The notes under the pieces are model-generated. The model saw only the letters and a list, made by a program, of their open reading frames with translations, did no database searches and had not been told where the DNA came from. 30,484 nucleotides of DNA from Bacteroidota bacterium (GTDB lineage: Bacteria; Bacteroidota; Bacteroidia; Bacteroidales; Dysgonomonadaceae), in contig JAEZZZ010000071.1 of assembly GCA_023418255.1 (NCBI GenBank), forward strand, positions 1 through 30,484, in the 5' to 3' direction. The position numbers and the translations under genes are program-made. Positions 1 to 6,237 of the stretch are shown here, one piece after another (the first letter of the stretch is position 1; each line of letters begins with the position of its first letter).

Positions 1-120
1 AACTATTTAGATGAATTTTGCTATAAATTTAATCGAAGATACTTTGGAGAAGCACTTTTCGGAAGATTACTCGTGGCATGTGTAAGTTACAAAAATGAAT
101 TTAGGTATAAATACGGATAG
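1..120 (+). mobile_element. 3' end of IS1595-family (ISXO2-like) transposase gene, cut by the window edge
   Basis: Frame 1 is open from the first base to a TAG at 118-120 and encodes 39 residues. They contain the pattern YLDEFCYKFNRRYFGE, which resembles the C-terminus of ISXO2-like transposases of the IS1595 family (an F-N-R-R segment close to the end of the DDE-type catalytic domain). Only the tail is visible, so the catalytic residues and the left terminal repeat lie outside the window. The end of the reading frame falls almost exactly where homology to the Fur-family gene on the opposite strand breaks off, which suggests that the right IS boundary is near 120. The family call is from memory of the motif; the exact IS end and target duplication are not resolved. 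Confidence 0.72.
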
Positions 121-362
121 TCATTTACTTTTTTTACAAGTCCTTCCTTTACAAACGTGTCCAGCGTCTTATAAATCGTTCCGGTTGCGATGCTTGGATT
201 ATGCAGGCGCACAAAATCAATCACCTGCTCCACTGTGGGATGGCATTTTAATTCGCACAACGCTTGATAGATAATCACACGCTGTGGCGTGACTTTAAGT
301 CTTCTCTCTTTCAGTTTTTGATGAATATATGCAATATCAATTTTCATTTTGTAGAATTTCAT
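87..362 (-). pseudogene. Fur/PerR-family metalloregulator, truncated by the adjacent IS
   Basis: The reading frame gives 91 residues. Residues 12-80 match the N-terminal winged-helix DNA-binding domain of Fur-family repressors (LKVTPQR near 22-28, HPTVEQV near 41-47, SIATGTIYKTLD near 57-68, then GLVKKV). After Asn80/Asp81 (about base 120) homology stops, and the last ten residues are antisense to the transposase tail. Intact Fur proteins run to about 140-160 residues, with a C-terminal dimerisation domain carrying the metal-binding His/Cys residues; all of that is missing. I read this as a gene disrupted by the IS1595-like element. It might still make a short DNA-binding fragment without metal sensing or dimerisation. 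Start could be Met1 (362) or Met6 (347). Whether the parent was Fur, PerR or Zur cannot be told. Confidence 0.75.
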
Positions 363-390
363 AATTCCTATATGATAGAAATTATTAGAT

Positions 391-403
391 AAGAATTATT
401 CTT
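391..403. promoter_or_regulatory. 13-bp palindrome, possible Fur/PerR-type operator
   Basis: AAGAAT-T-ATTCTT is a perfect 6-1-6 inverted repeat lying 29-41 bases upstream of the start of the truncated Fur-family gene, where its promoter should be. Fur-family operators are A/T-rich 7-1-7 palindromes (PerR consensus TTATAATNATTATAA), and these genes are often autoregulated. The similarity is partial, so this is a candidate only. Confidence 0.4.
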
Positions 404-421
404 GTTTAAAACATTCAATAG

Positions 422-471
422 TGTTTTTTTGTTCATCAACATTGATTGTTTTTTTGTTTTCAACAGTCAAT
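422..471. repeat. Two tandem imperfect 25-base repeats
   Basis: Units 422-446 and 447-471 both start TGTTTTTTTGTT, then share TCAACA shifted by one base and end in TTGAT or TCAAT. They are directly adjacent. A third TCAACA with a neighbouring T-run lies at 566-579. The function is unknown; they could be regulator sites or simple sequence drift in an AT-rich spacer. Confidence 0.5.
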
Positions 472-604
472 TTATAATCATTTTGTCCGTATTAAAAAAC
501 ATGAATCCTCTGTACCAAAGATTTTGTCCTGTTTCTATTTTTCAAAAACGATAGATAAAAAGTTATCAACATTTTTTTTGTTAATAGGAAAACGTTGACA
601 AGCG

Positions 605-635
605 TTGCAGACACGAATTAAGATTGTATCTTTAC
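605..635 (+). promoter_or_regulatory. Bacteroidota-type promoter for dnaB
   Basis: TTG at 605-607 (-33 element) is separated by 19 bases from TATCTTTAC at 627-635, close to the phylum's TAnnTTTG -7 element. Transcription would start near 642, downstream of the TTG codon at 605, so the dnaB start must be the ATG at 665. Confidence 0.55.
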
Positions 636-664
636 ACTGTTTTTTGAAAAATAGAAAGACTAAA

Positions 665-2179
665 ATGGAAAAACAAAAACGAAAACCATCTGTAAAAGTT
701 GTAGAAAAGATTGTCGCGGCACCCGATATAGGTAAACTGCCACCACAAGCAAAAGAACTTGAAGAGGCGGTATTAGGAGCGCTGATGTTAGAAAAAGATG
801 CCTATTACAACATCAGCGACATCCTGAAACCTCAAAGTTTTTACGACCCGGCTCATCAACTCATTTTTTCGGCAATTCAAAATTTGGGAATGCGTCAAAA
901 GCCTGTGGATGTGCTCACCGTTGTAGAAGAGCTGAAACAACGCGGCGAATTGGAATCGGCAGGGGGCGCGATTTACATAGCCGAATTATCGGAAAAGGTG
1001 GCTTCATCGGCACACATTGAGTATCATGCACGCATAATCGCGCAAAAATATCTGGCTCGCGAACTCATCTCATTCTCATCGGATGTTACCCAGCAAGCGT
1101 TTGATGAAACGGTGGATGTGGACGATTTGATGCAAGAAACCGAAGGACGCCTGTTTGAAATTTCACAACGAAATGTAAAAAAGGATGTGATTCAAATCAA
1201 TCCCGTCATAAAAGAAGCGATGGATCATATCCAAATGGCTGCAAATCGTGACGATGGAATTAGCGGCGTGGCAACAGGCTATAAAGACCTTGACAGATAT
1301 ACATCGGGTTGGCAAAATTCCGACTTAATCATCATCGCTGCACGACCGGCAATGGGAAAAACCGCTTTTGTGCTTTCTATGGCGAAAAATATGGCACTCG
1401 ATGTGGGTGCTCCGGTGGGAATCTTTTCGCTTGAAATGTCAAATGTGCAGTTGGTCAACCGCTTGATTGTAAATGTGTGTCAAATACGAGGCGAAAGCAT
1501 CAAAAGCGGTCGTCTAACCGACGATGAGTGGGAACGATTAGATAAAAATCATAAACTGCTTTACGATGCTCCCATTTTTATTGACGACACGCCGAGTTTG
1601 TCAGTATTTGAGTTGAGAACAAAAGCTCGCCGCTTAGTGCGTGAACATGGAATCAAAGCCATCATTATCGACTATTTGCAATTGATGAATGCCAGCGGGA
1701 TGAGCTTTGGCAATCGAGAACAGGAAGTGAGCATCATTTCACGCTCGCTTAAAGGGTTGGCAAAAGAGTTGAACATCCCTATTATTGCTCTTTCGCAATT
1801 GAACCGTGGCGTAGAAACACGCCAAGGAAAAGGAAGCGATGGCAAACGTCCGCAACTTGCCGACCTTCGCGAATCGGGCGCCATTGAGCAAGATGCCGAT
1901 ATCGTATGCTTTATTCATCGTCCTGAATACTACCGAATTACCGAAGACGAAGAGGGAAATTCACTAATCGGGGTGGCGGAATTTATAATTGCCAAGCACC
2001 GAAACGGCGCGACAGGAATCGTTCAAATGCGCTTCGATAGCGAATATGCCCGCTTCCAAAACGTGGATGAAAACAGAGTTGCGAAGAATTATGTTGAAAT
2101 TCGTTCTCGCATGGCAGAACAAAACGGAAATGGTTCAGCCTTGGGATCGTCGGATAATAAAGAACCATTACCCTTTTAA
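665..2179 (+). CDS. dnaB: Replicative DNA helicase DnaB
   Basis: This is the hexameric 5'-3' helicase that unwinds DNA ahead of the replisome and is loaded at the origin. The 504-residue product has the DnaB N-terminal domain (about 17-120, starting PPQAKELEEAVLGALMLE), a linker, and the RecA-like C-terminal ATPase domain. The Walker A motif ARPAMGKTA has GKT at 231-233, the Walker B motif is IIIDYLQLM with Asp336, and SQLNRGVE and the later arginine-rich segment follow. Length is normal for the family. The frame can be extended upstream to a TTG at 605, but that codon lies in the promoter, so ATG 665 is chosen. No Shine-Dalgarno is present, as usual in this phylum. No intein is seen. Confidence 0.96.
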   Translation: MEKQKRKPSVKVVEKIVAAPDIGKLPPQAKELEEAVLGALMLEKDAYYNISDILKPQSFYDPAHQLIFSAIQNLGMRQKPVDVLTVVEELKQRGELESAGGAIYIAELSEKVASSAHIEYHARIIAQKYLARELISFSSDVTQQAFDETVDVDDLMQETEGRLFEISQRNVKKDVIQINPVIKEAMDHIQMAANRDDGISGVATGYKDLDRYTSGWQNSDLIIIAARPAMGKTAFVLSMAKNMALDVGAPVGIFSLEMSNVQLVNRLIVNVCQIRGESIKSGRLTDDEWERLDKNHKLLYDAPIFIDDTPSLSVFELRTKARRLVREHGIKAIIIDYLQLMNASGMSFGNREQEVSIISRSLKGLAKELNIPIIALSQLNRGVETRQGKGSDGKRPQLADLRESGAIEQDADIVCFIHRPEYYRITEDEEGNSLIGVAEFIIAKHRNGATGIVQMRFDSEYARFQNVDENRVAKNYVEIRSRMAEQNGNGSALGSSDNKEPLPF

Positions 2180-2215
2180 TTATAACAAAAAAACAGTGAA
2201 ATAACAAATCCTAAT

Positions 2216-2512
2216 ATGCACAAGTCATTTATTAAAACAATCCGGCTGCTGCCTTTATTTATTGTCTTGTTCGGATGCGGCAACGTAAAGTCAGATGCCA
2301 AAAAAGCGGCGAAATTGACACATAAATCAATAGAGCAAGCAGCAGCATTAAAGCTTGAAGAATCTGAAAAGACATATAAGAAAGCGCAAAAGTTGATAAA
2401 GAAATACAATGGACATAAAAGAGAAGATAAATTTCAATTATTTTATAAGGAGCATCGTGATGCCGAGATGATAAAAAGAAAAACGATCAAAAACAATTTC
2501 AAAGCCGTATAA
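2216..2512 (+). CDS. Small Lys-rich lipoprotein of unknown function
   Basis: The 98-residue product starts with a basic N-region (MHKSFIKTIR), a hydrophobic stretch (LLPLFIVLF) and a lipobox LFGC with the modified cysteine at position 21. The mature part, about 77 residues, is strongly charged and lysine-rich, with KKAA and EKTYKKAQKLIKK segments that suggest amphipathic helix. It should be lipidated and attached to the inner or outer membrane on the periplasmic side. I do not recognise a family. It lies 36 bases after dnaB in the same direction and may be read through from it; no separate promoter was found. Its small size and AT-richness make it a plausible fast-evolving, lineage-specific gene. 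Confidence 0.68.
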   Translation: MHKSFIKTIRLLPLFIVLFGCGNVKSDAKKAAKLTHKSIEQAAALKLEESEKTYKKAQKLIKKYNGHKREDKFQLFYKEHRDAEMIKRKTIKNNFKAV

Positions 2513-2616
2513 AACGACATATACACACAATATAACAAAATAAAGAACAAAGACAGCTTTAAACGAATCACGATGAATAATTTAATTCAAATTCACTCCA
2601 TTTCAAGAATTATTAT

Positions 2617-2625
2617 TATCTTTGC
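2617..2625 (+). promoter_or_regulatory. Promoter -7 element for the rpsU operon
   Basis: TATCTTTGC fits the Bacteroidota -7 consensus TAnnTTTG exactly. The -33 element is weak. The predicted transcription start is near 2632, giving an rpsU leader of about 150 bases. Confidence 0.6.
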
Positions 2626-2634
2626 AACCCAAAT

Positions 2635-2644
2635 AGAAAGGAGG
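2635..2644 (+). promoter_or_regulatory. Perfect anti-Shine-Dalgarno complement at the 5' end of the rpsU leader
   Basis: AGAAAGGAGG is complementary over ten bases to the usual 3' tail of 16S rRNA (CCTCCTTTCT). It lies just downstream of the predicted transcription start and 137 bases before the rpsU ATG. It is followed at once by ATG TCT TAA (2645-2653), a two-codon reading frame that is too close to the SD for normal initiation. The rpsU start itself has no SD. Confidence 0.6.
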
Positions 2645-2695
2645 ATGTCTTAACAGCTTAGAAAAAAAGAAATAACATACCATCTCATTTCGACA

Positions 2696-2715
2696 CTCTT
2701 GGAATATCCCGAGAG
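2696..2715 (+). promoter_or_regulatory. Hairpin in the rpsU leader
   Basis: CTCTTGG (2696-2702) pairs with CCGAGAG (2709-2715) over seven base pairs, including one G-U, with loop AATATC. It lies between the SD-like site and the rpsU start. No T-run follows, so it is not a terminator; it could shape the leader for regulation. Confidence 0.4.
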
Positions 2716-2781
2716 ACAATCTTATATGTATAAATATAGTATAACACAATAAAAAAAATCAAAAGACAAAAATAAAACAAC

Positions 2782-2973
2782 ATGATAATTGTACAACTTA
2801 AAGAGGGCGAAAACATAGAAAAAGCCTTAAAGAAATTTAAACGTAAATACGAAAAAACAGGAATCGTAAAAGAATTACGCAAAAGACAAGCATTTACAAA
2901 ACGTTCCGTTGACAAACGGAAGAAAAAACAACATGCAGTATATGTTCAACAATTGCAACAACAAGAGGACTAA
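2782..2973 (+). CDS. rpsU: 30S ribosomal protein bS21
   Basis: The 63-residue basic protein begins MIIVQLKEGENIEKALKKFKR, and the rest is the bS21 pattern of Lys/Arg-rich helices (RKYEKTGIVKELRKRQ, then KRSVDKRKKK). bS21 sits on the 30S platform next to the 16S 3' tail. In Bacteroidota ribosomes it takes part, with bS18 and bS6, in sequestering the anti-SD, which explains the phylum's lack of SD usage. The gene has its own promoter and a leader of about 150 bases carrying an SD-like sequence and a hairpin, suggesting special control. It is followed after 41 bases by the recombinase gene and probably forms an operon with it and hpf. Confidence 0.95.
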   Translation: MIIVQLKEGENIEKALKKFKRKYEKTGIVKELRKRQAFTKRSVDKRKKKQHAVYVQQLQQQED

Positions 2974-3014
2974 TTTCTACTGCGCAATGACACATATTAT
3001 GTAAGAGAATTGCT

Positions 3015-3905
3015 ATGTGGAAAGACTCATTCATACAATATCTCCGTTATGAGAAAAATTATTCATCTCATACGGAGATATCTTATTTAAATGATCTTTT
3101 TCAATTTGAAAAATTTATCATTACCAAGATTGATGAGTTCAAACCCGAAGCAATCACACCAAAGCAAATACGCATCTGGATGTCATATTTGATGGAAAAT
3201 GGATACAATGCCCGAAGCGTCAACCGTAAACTTAGTGCACTGAAAACCTTTTTTAAATACCAAAAGAAAAAAGGAGTTGTGCCAACCAATCCAACAGAGT
3301 TAATTGCAGGAGTAAAAGAAGATAAAAAACTCCCTTCATTTGCCGGCAATGCCGATATCGCACACATACTTGATACACGGCTGAACGATAGCGAAAACTT
3401 TGAAGAGGTGCGCGACCTGTTTTTGATTGAACTTTTGTATCTCACCGGAATGCGTCGTTCAGAACTCATCGGACTAAAAAACAACGACATCGACTTTGAC
3501 AACAAAACACTCCGTGTCACCGGGAAGCGCAACAAACAACGCCTAATCCCCTTTTCCGACAAAACAGCACAATTGATAGAAAATTATTTACTCGTAAGAG
3601 ATAATGAAATTGAGAACAAATCACCCTATTTGTTTGTTAAGAAAGATGGAGAACCGTTGTATCCCAAAATGGTGTACAACATAATACATAAGCGATTGGC
3701 AAACATTTCAACACTCTCTAAAAAGAGTCCGCATACGCTAAGGCATTCATTTGCCACAGAAATGCTGAACAACGGTGCCGAAATAAATGCCGTAAAAGAG
3801 CTATTAGGACACACCAGTCTTTCATCAACACAAATATATACACATGTGTCGTTAGAAGAGATAAAAAAAACATATCAAAAAGCTCATCCAAGAGAAAAAA
3901 AATAA
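3015..3905 (+). CDS. xerC: Tyrosine recombinase of the XerC/XerD type
   Basis: The 296-residue protein has the two-part Xer layout: an N-terminal SAM-like core-binding domain (about 1-85) and a C-terminal catalytic domain (about 105-290). All catalytic residues are visible: Arg147 in TGMRRSE, Lys171 in TGKRNKQR, His240 and Arg243 in SPHTLRHSF, His266 in LLGHTSLSS and the nucleophile Tyr275 in QIYTHV. Xer recombinases resolve chromosome dimers at dif near the terminus; related proteins serve as phage or transposon integrases. The length and the housekeeping location between rpsU and hpf favour the chromosomal Xer role. I cannot tell XerC from XerD by sequence alone. No att or dif site is seen nearby. 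Confidence 0.9.
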   Translation: MWKDSFIQYLRYEKNYSSHTEISYLNDLFQFEKFIITKIDEFKPEAITPKQIRIWMSYLMENGYNARSVNRKLSALKTFFKYQKKKGVVPTNPTELIAGVKEDKKLPSFAGNADIAHILDTRLNDSENFEEVRDLFLIELLYLTGMRRSELIGLKNNDIDFDNKTLRVTGKRNKQRLIPFSDKTAQLIENYLLVRDNEIENKSPYLFVKKDGEPLYPKMVYNIIHKRLANISTLSKKSPHTLRHSFATEMLNNGAEINAVKELLGHTSLSSTQIYTHVSLEEIKKTYQKAHPREKK

Positions 3906-3910
3906 TAAAC

Positions 3911-3919
3911 AAAAGGAGG
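3911..3919 (+). promoter_or_regulatory. Strong Shine-Dalgarno for hpf
   Basis: AAAAGGAGG ends six bases before the hpf ATG at 3926, an ideal spacing. Most other genes here have none, so this site is unusual for the phylum. Confidence 0.7.
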
Positions 3920-3925
3920 AAACCA

Positions 3926-4222
3926 ATGGAACTACGTATTCAATCGATTCATTTTGACGCCACCGAGAAACTTGAAGCGTTCGTTGAGAAAAAAATCAAG
4001 AAACTTGAAAAATTCAACGATGAAATTATCACGTCAGAAGTAATATTGAAAGTGATTAAACCGGAAGCGATAAAAAACAAAGAAGCCGCCGTAAAACTAA
4101 GCCTAAAAAGCGGGGAAGCCTTTGCCAGCAAGACAGCCAACACATTCGAGGAAGCAATTGACTTGTGCGCCGAAGCATTAGAAAAGCAGCTGATAAAAAA
4201 TAAAACAAAAAAAGAGAGATAA
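3926..4222 (+). CDS. hpf: Ribosome hibernation-promoting factor, short form (HPF/YfiA family)
   Basis: The 98-residue protein starts MELRIQSIHFDATEKLEAFVEKKIKKLEKF, split here by motif: beta strand LRIQSIHF, then an amphipathic helix ending KKLEKF. It continues with strands IITSEVILKV and EAAVKLSLKS and the helix NTFEEAIDLCAEALEKQL. This is the beta-alpha-beta-beta-beta-alpha fold that binds the 30S mRNA channel and decoding centre and blocks translation in stationary phase. It lacks the C-terminal dimerisation domain of long HPF, so it is a short form. It begins 20 bases after the recombinase gene and carries a strong SD, so its translation may be set separately from its operon neighbours. 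Confidence 0.9.
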   Translation: MELRIQSIHFDATEKLEAFVEKKIKKLEKFNDEIITSEVILKVIKPEAIKNKEAAVKLSLKSGEAFASKTANTFEEAIDLCAEALEKQLIKNKTKKER

Positions 4223-4238
4223 AAAATAATCCAAAAAT

Positions 4239-4270
4239 TTTGGTTATCTAAAAAATATCACTACCTTTGC
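4239..4270 (+). promoter_or_regulatory. Consensus Bacteroidota promoter for the tRNA-tuf operon
   Basis: TTTG at 4239-4242, exactly 19 bases, then TACCTTTGC at 4262-4270: a textbook TTTG-N19-TAnnTTTG arrangement. Transcription would start near 4277, about 47 bases before the first tRNA. Confidence 0.75.
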
Positions 4271-4323
4271 GTCCGTTTCTCATATCTCTGATATAGAGAA
4301 CTGCTGATAATAAAGACACAAAA

Positions 4324-4397
4324 GCCTCTTTAGCTCAGTTGGCCAGAGCACGTGATTTGTAATCTCGGGGTCGTTGGTTCGAATCCGACAAGAGGCT
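4324..4397 (+). tRNA. tRNA-Thr (anticodon TGT)
   Basis: The cloverleaf has acceptor GCCTCTT/AAGAGGC, D-stem GCTC/GAGC, anticodon loop TTTGTAA with TGT, and T-arm GTTGG TTCGAAT CCGAC, with discriminator T at 4397. CCA is not encoded. The anticodon stem CGTGA/TCTCG carries one T-T mismatch at pair 29-41. It is the first gene of the tRNA cluster before tuf. Confidence 0.93.
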
Positions 4398-4448
4398 CAA
4401 GCAACTTAATATATCTCTCGCGAGATAAAAAAAGACATAATAATAAAA

Positions 4449-4530
4449 GGGCAGTTACCAGAGTGGACAAATGGGGCTGACTGTAACTCAGCTGGCTATG
4501 CCTTCGGTGGTTCGAATCCATCACTGCCCA
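4449..4530 (+). tRNA. tRNA-Tyr (anticodon GTA)
   Basis: The 82-base class II tRNA has acceptor GGGCAGT/ACTGCCC, anticodon loop CTGTAAC with GTA, and a long variable arm (CTGGCTATGCCTTCGG region) typical of bacterial tRNA-Tyr. The T-loop TTCGAAT is intact and the discriminator is A at 4530. Confidence 0.94.
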
Positions 4531-4587
4531 CACTCCAAGTGAGAGAGGTTCGATTTGGAAGTGAAAAAACCAAATCACAATAAAGTT

Positions 4588-4660
4588 GCGGAAGTAGCTC
4601 AGTTGATAGAGCATTAGCCTTCCAAGCTGAGGGTCGCGGGTTTGAGTCCCGTCTTCCGCT
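4588..4660 (+). tRNA. tRNA-Gly (anticodon TCC)
   Basis: The acceptor GCGGAAG/CTTCCGC is fully paired. Anticodon loop CTTCCAA contains TCC, and the T-arm is GCGGG TTTGAGT CCCGT. Discriminator T is at 4660. It sits eight bases from the next tRNA. Confidence 0.94.
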
Positions 4661-4668
4661 CTTTTTTT

Positions 4669-4740
<72 letters not shown>

Positions 4741-4885
4741 CTCGGTTCATGTGCAAATTCTGCACACAGTTTTAGTTATAAAAGACCATAGAGGGGATAT
4801 TATGCCCTTAATGCGTCTTGTTTTATCTTTTATTGAGACAATATGCAAAATAATACTTTAATTAAATTAATTAATAATACATTTT
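4741..4885 (+). promoter_or_regulatory. Leader region between tRNA-Thr and tuf
   Basis: This 145-base spacer contains a small hairpin TGTGCA-AATTC-TGCACA at 4750-4766, just after the tRNA. It also holds a possible promoter with TTG at 4833-4836 and TACTTTA at 4854-4860, about 18 bases apart. tuf may thus be transcribed both from the tRNA promoter and locally. The AT-rich end before the ATG has no SD. Confidence 0.4.
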
Positions 4886-6073
4886 ATGGCAAAAGAACAT
4901 TTTAACCGAACGAAACCGCATGTTAATATCGGTACAATCGGTCACGTTGACCACGGCAAAACCACTTTAACAGCTGCTATTACCACCGTATTAGCAAAAA
5001 AAGGACTCTCGGAAGTTAAATCATTCGATACAATTGATAACGCTCCCGAAGAAAAAGAAAGAGGAATTACTATCAATACCTCACACGTTGAGTATGAAAC
5101 AGAAAATAGACACTATGCACACGTGGACTGTCCCGGACACGCCGACTATGTGAAAAACATGGTTACCGGTGCTGCGCAAATGGACGGAGCAATCATCGTA
5201 GTTGCCGCTACAGACGGACCGATGCCTCAGACTCGCGAGCACATCCTTTTGGCACGTCAGGTAAACGTTCCAAGGCTTGTTGTATTTATGAACAAATGCG
5301 ACTTGGTTGACGATGAAGAAATGTTGGAATTGGTAGAAATGGAGATGAGAGAATTGCTCGATTTCTATGAATTTGATGGCGACAACACCCCCATCATTCA
5401 AGGTTCAGCTCTTGGTGGTCTCAACGGAGATCCCAAATGGGAAGAAAAAATCATGGAACTCATGGCCGCTGTTGACGAGTGGATTCCGCTGCCCGAACGC
5501 GATGTGGACAAACCATTCTTGATGCCGGTTGAAGACGTATTCTCAATTACCGGTAGAGGAACAGTTGCTACAGGACGTATCGAAACAGGTATCATCAAAA
5601 CAGGCGAGGAGGTTCAAATTATCGGTTTAGGTGCTGAAGGAAGAAAATCTGTTGTTACCGGAGTTGAAATGTTCCGCAAAATACTTGACGAAGGACAAGC
5701 AGGCGATAACGTAGGTCTCCTATTACGTGGTATCGATAAAGACGAAATCAAACGCGGCATGGTTATCTCGCACCCGGGTAAAGTGAAACCTCACTCCAAA
5801 TTTAAAGCTGAGGTTTACATCCTGAAAAAAGAAGAAGGTGGACGTCATACTCCATTCCATGACAAATATCGTCCTCAGTTCTATATCCGTACGCTAGACG
5901 TAACCGGTGAAATCAAATTGCCGGAAGGTGTTGAAATGGTGATGCCGGGTGATAACGTAACCATCGAAGTAGACCTTATCTATCCCGTAGCATGTAACGT
6001 AGGTCTTCGTTTCGCTATCCGCGAAGGTGGACGCACCGTTGGAGCCGGTCAGATTACAGAGTTAATAGACTAA
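4886..6073 (+). CDS. tuf: Elongation factor Tu
   Basis: This 395-residue GTPase delivers aminoacyl-tRNA to the ribosomal A site. The G motifs are visible: GHVDHGKT (19-26), RGITI (59-63), DCPGH (81-85, with catalytic His85), NKCD (136-139) and GSAL near 173. Domains 2 and 3 follow, with GRGTVATGRIE, LLLRGI and a C-terminus ending GAGQITELID. Length and sequence are entirely normal. The gene follows four tRNA genes and precedes tRNA-Trp, a common linkage that couples tRNA supply to EF-Tu. The start has no SD and is preceded by a long AT-rich stretch. Confidence 0.98.
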   Translation: MAKEHFNRTKPHVNIGTIGHVDHGKTTLTAAITTVLAKKGLSEVKSFDTIDNAPEEKERGITINTSHVEYETENRHYAHVDCPGHADYVKNMVTGAAQMDGAIIVVAATDGPMPQTREHILLARQVNVPRLVVFMNKCDLVDDEEMLELVEMEMRELLDFYEFDGDNTPIIQGSALGGLNGDPKWEEKIMELMAAVDEWIPLPERDVDKPFLMPVEDVFSITGRGTVATGRIETGIIKTGEEVQIIGLGAEGRKSVVTGVEMFRKILDEGQAGDNVGLLLRGIDKDEIKRGMVISHPGKVKPHSKFKAEVYILKKEEGGRHTPFHDKYRPQFYIRTLDVTGEIKLPEGVEMVMPGDNVTIEVDLIYPVACNVGLRFAIREGGRTVGAGQITELID

Positions 6074-6099
6074 TAAATAATCTGTAACAGAAACAAATA

Positions 6100-6137
6100 A
6101 ACTTAGTTGACATCATATTTTGCATGCCAACTAAGTT
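6100..6137. terminator. Inverted repeat after tuf, possible terminator or processing hairpin
   Basis: AACTTAGTTG (6100-6109) and CAACTAAGTT (6128-6137) form a perfect 10-bp stem with an 18-base loop, placed between the tuf stop and tRNA-Trp. There is only a short T-containing tail (GTTTAC), so it may be a weak terminator, an RNA 3' stabiliser or a processing site rather than a full stop. Confidence 0.5.
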
Positions 6138-6141
6138 GTTT

Positions 6142-6214
6142 ACGGGTCTAGCTCAGTTGGTAGAGCACTGGTCTCCAAAACCAGGTGTCGGGAGTTCGAG
6201 TCTCTCGACCCGTG
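6142..6214 (+). tRNA. tRNA-Trp (anticodon CCA)
   Basis: The acceptor is ACGGGTC/GACCCGT, anticodon stem CTGGT/ACCAG with loop CTCCAAA (CCA), and the T-arm GGGAG TTCGAGT CTCTC; discriminator G at 6214. The position between tuf and secE is the conserved one in this phylum and elsewhere. Confidence 0.95.
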
Positions 6215-6237
6215 CATAATAATATCTGAATAATTAG

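Larger units (their letters stand above)
363..664. other. Intergenic region between the Fur-family remnant and dnaB
   Basis: This AT-rich divergent intergenic stretch of 302 bases holds no convincing gene. It contains the palindrome at 391-403, a tandem imperfect repeat with a unit of about 25 bases at 422-471, a TTATCAACA site at 563-571 (one mismatch from the DnaA box TTATCCACA), and the dnaB promoter at 605-635. Confidence 0.6.

Noticed and set aside
563..571. DnaA-box-like TTATCAACA as evidence for a replication origin
   Set aside because: A single one-mismatch site without a cluster, dnaA gene or visible skew evidence is not enough to call an origin.
605..664. TTG start of dnaB at 605
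   Set aside because: The TTG is part of the promoter -33 element and lies upstream of the predicted transcription start; homology begins after ATG 665.
3101..3562. 153-codon minus-strand frame opposite the recombinase gene
   Set aside because: No family features, serine-rich composition typical of antisense frames, and the plus strand has an intact catalytic recombinase.
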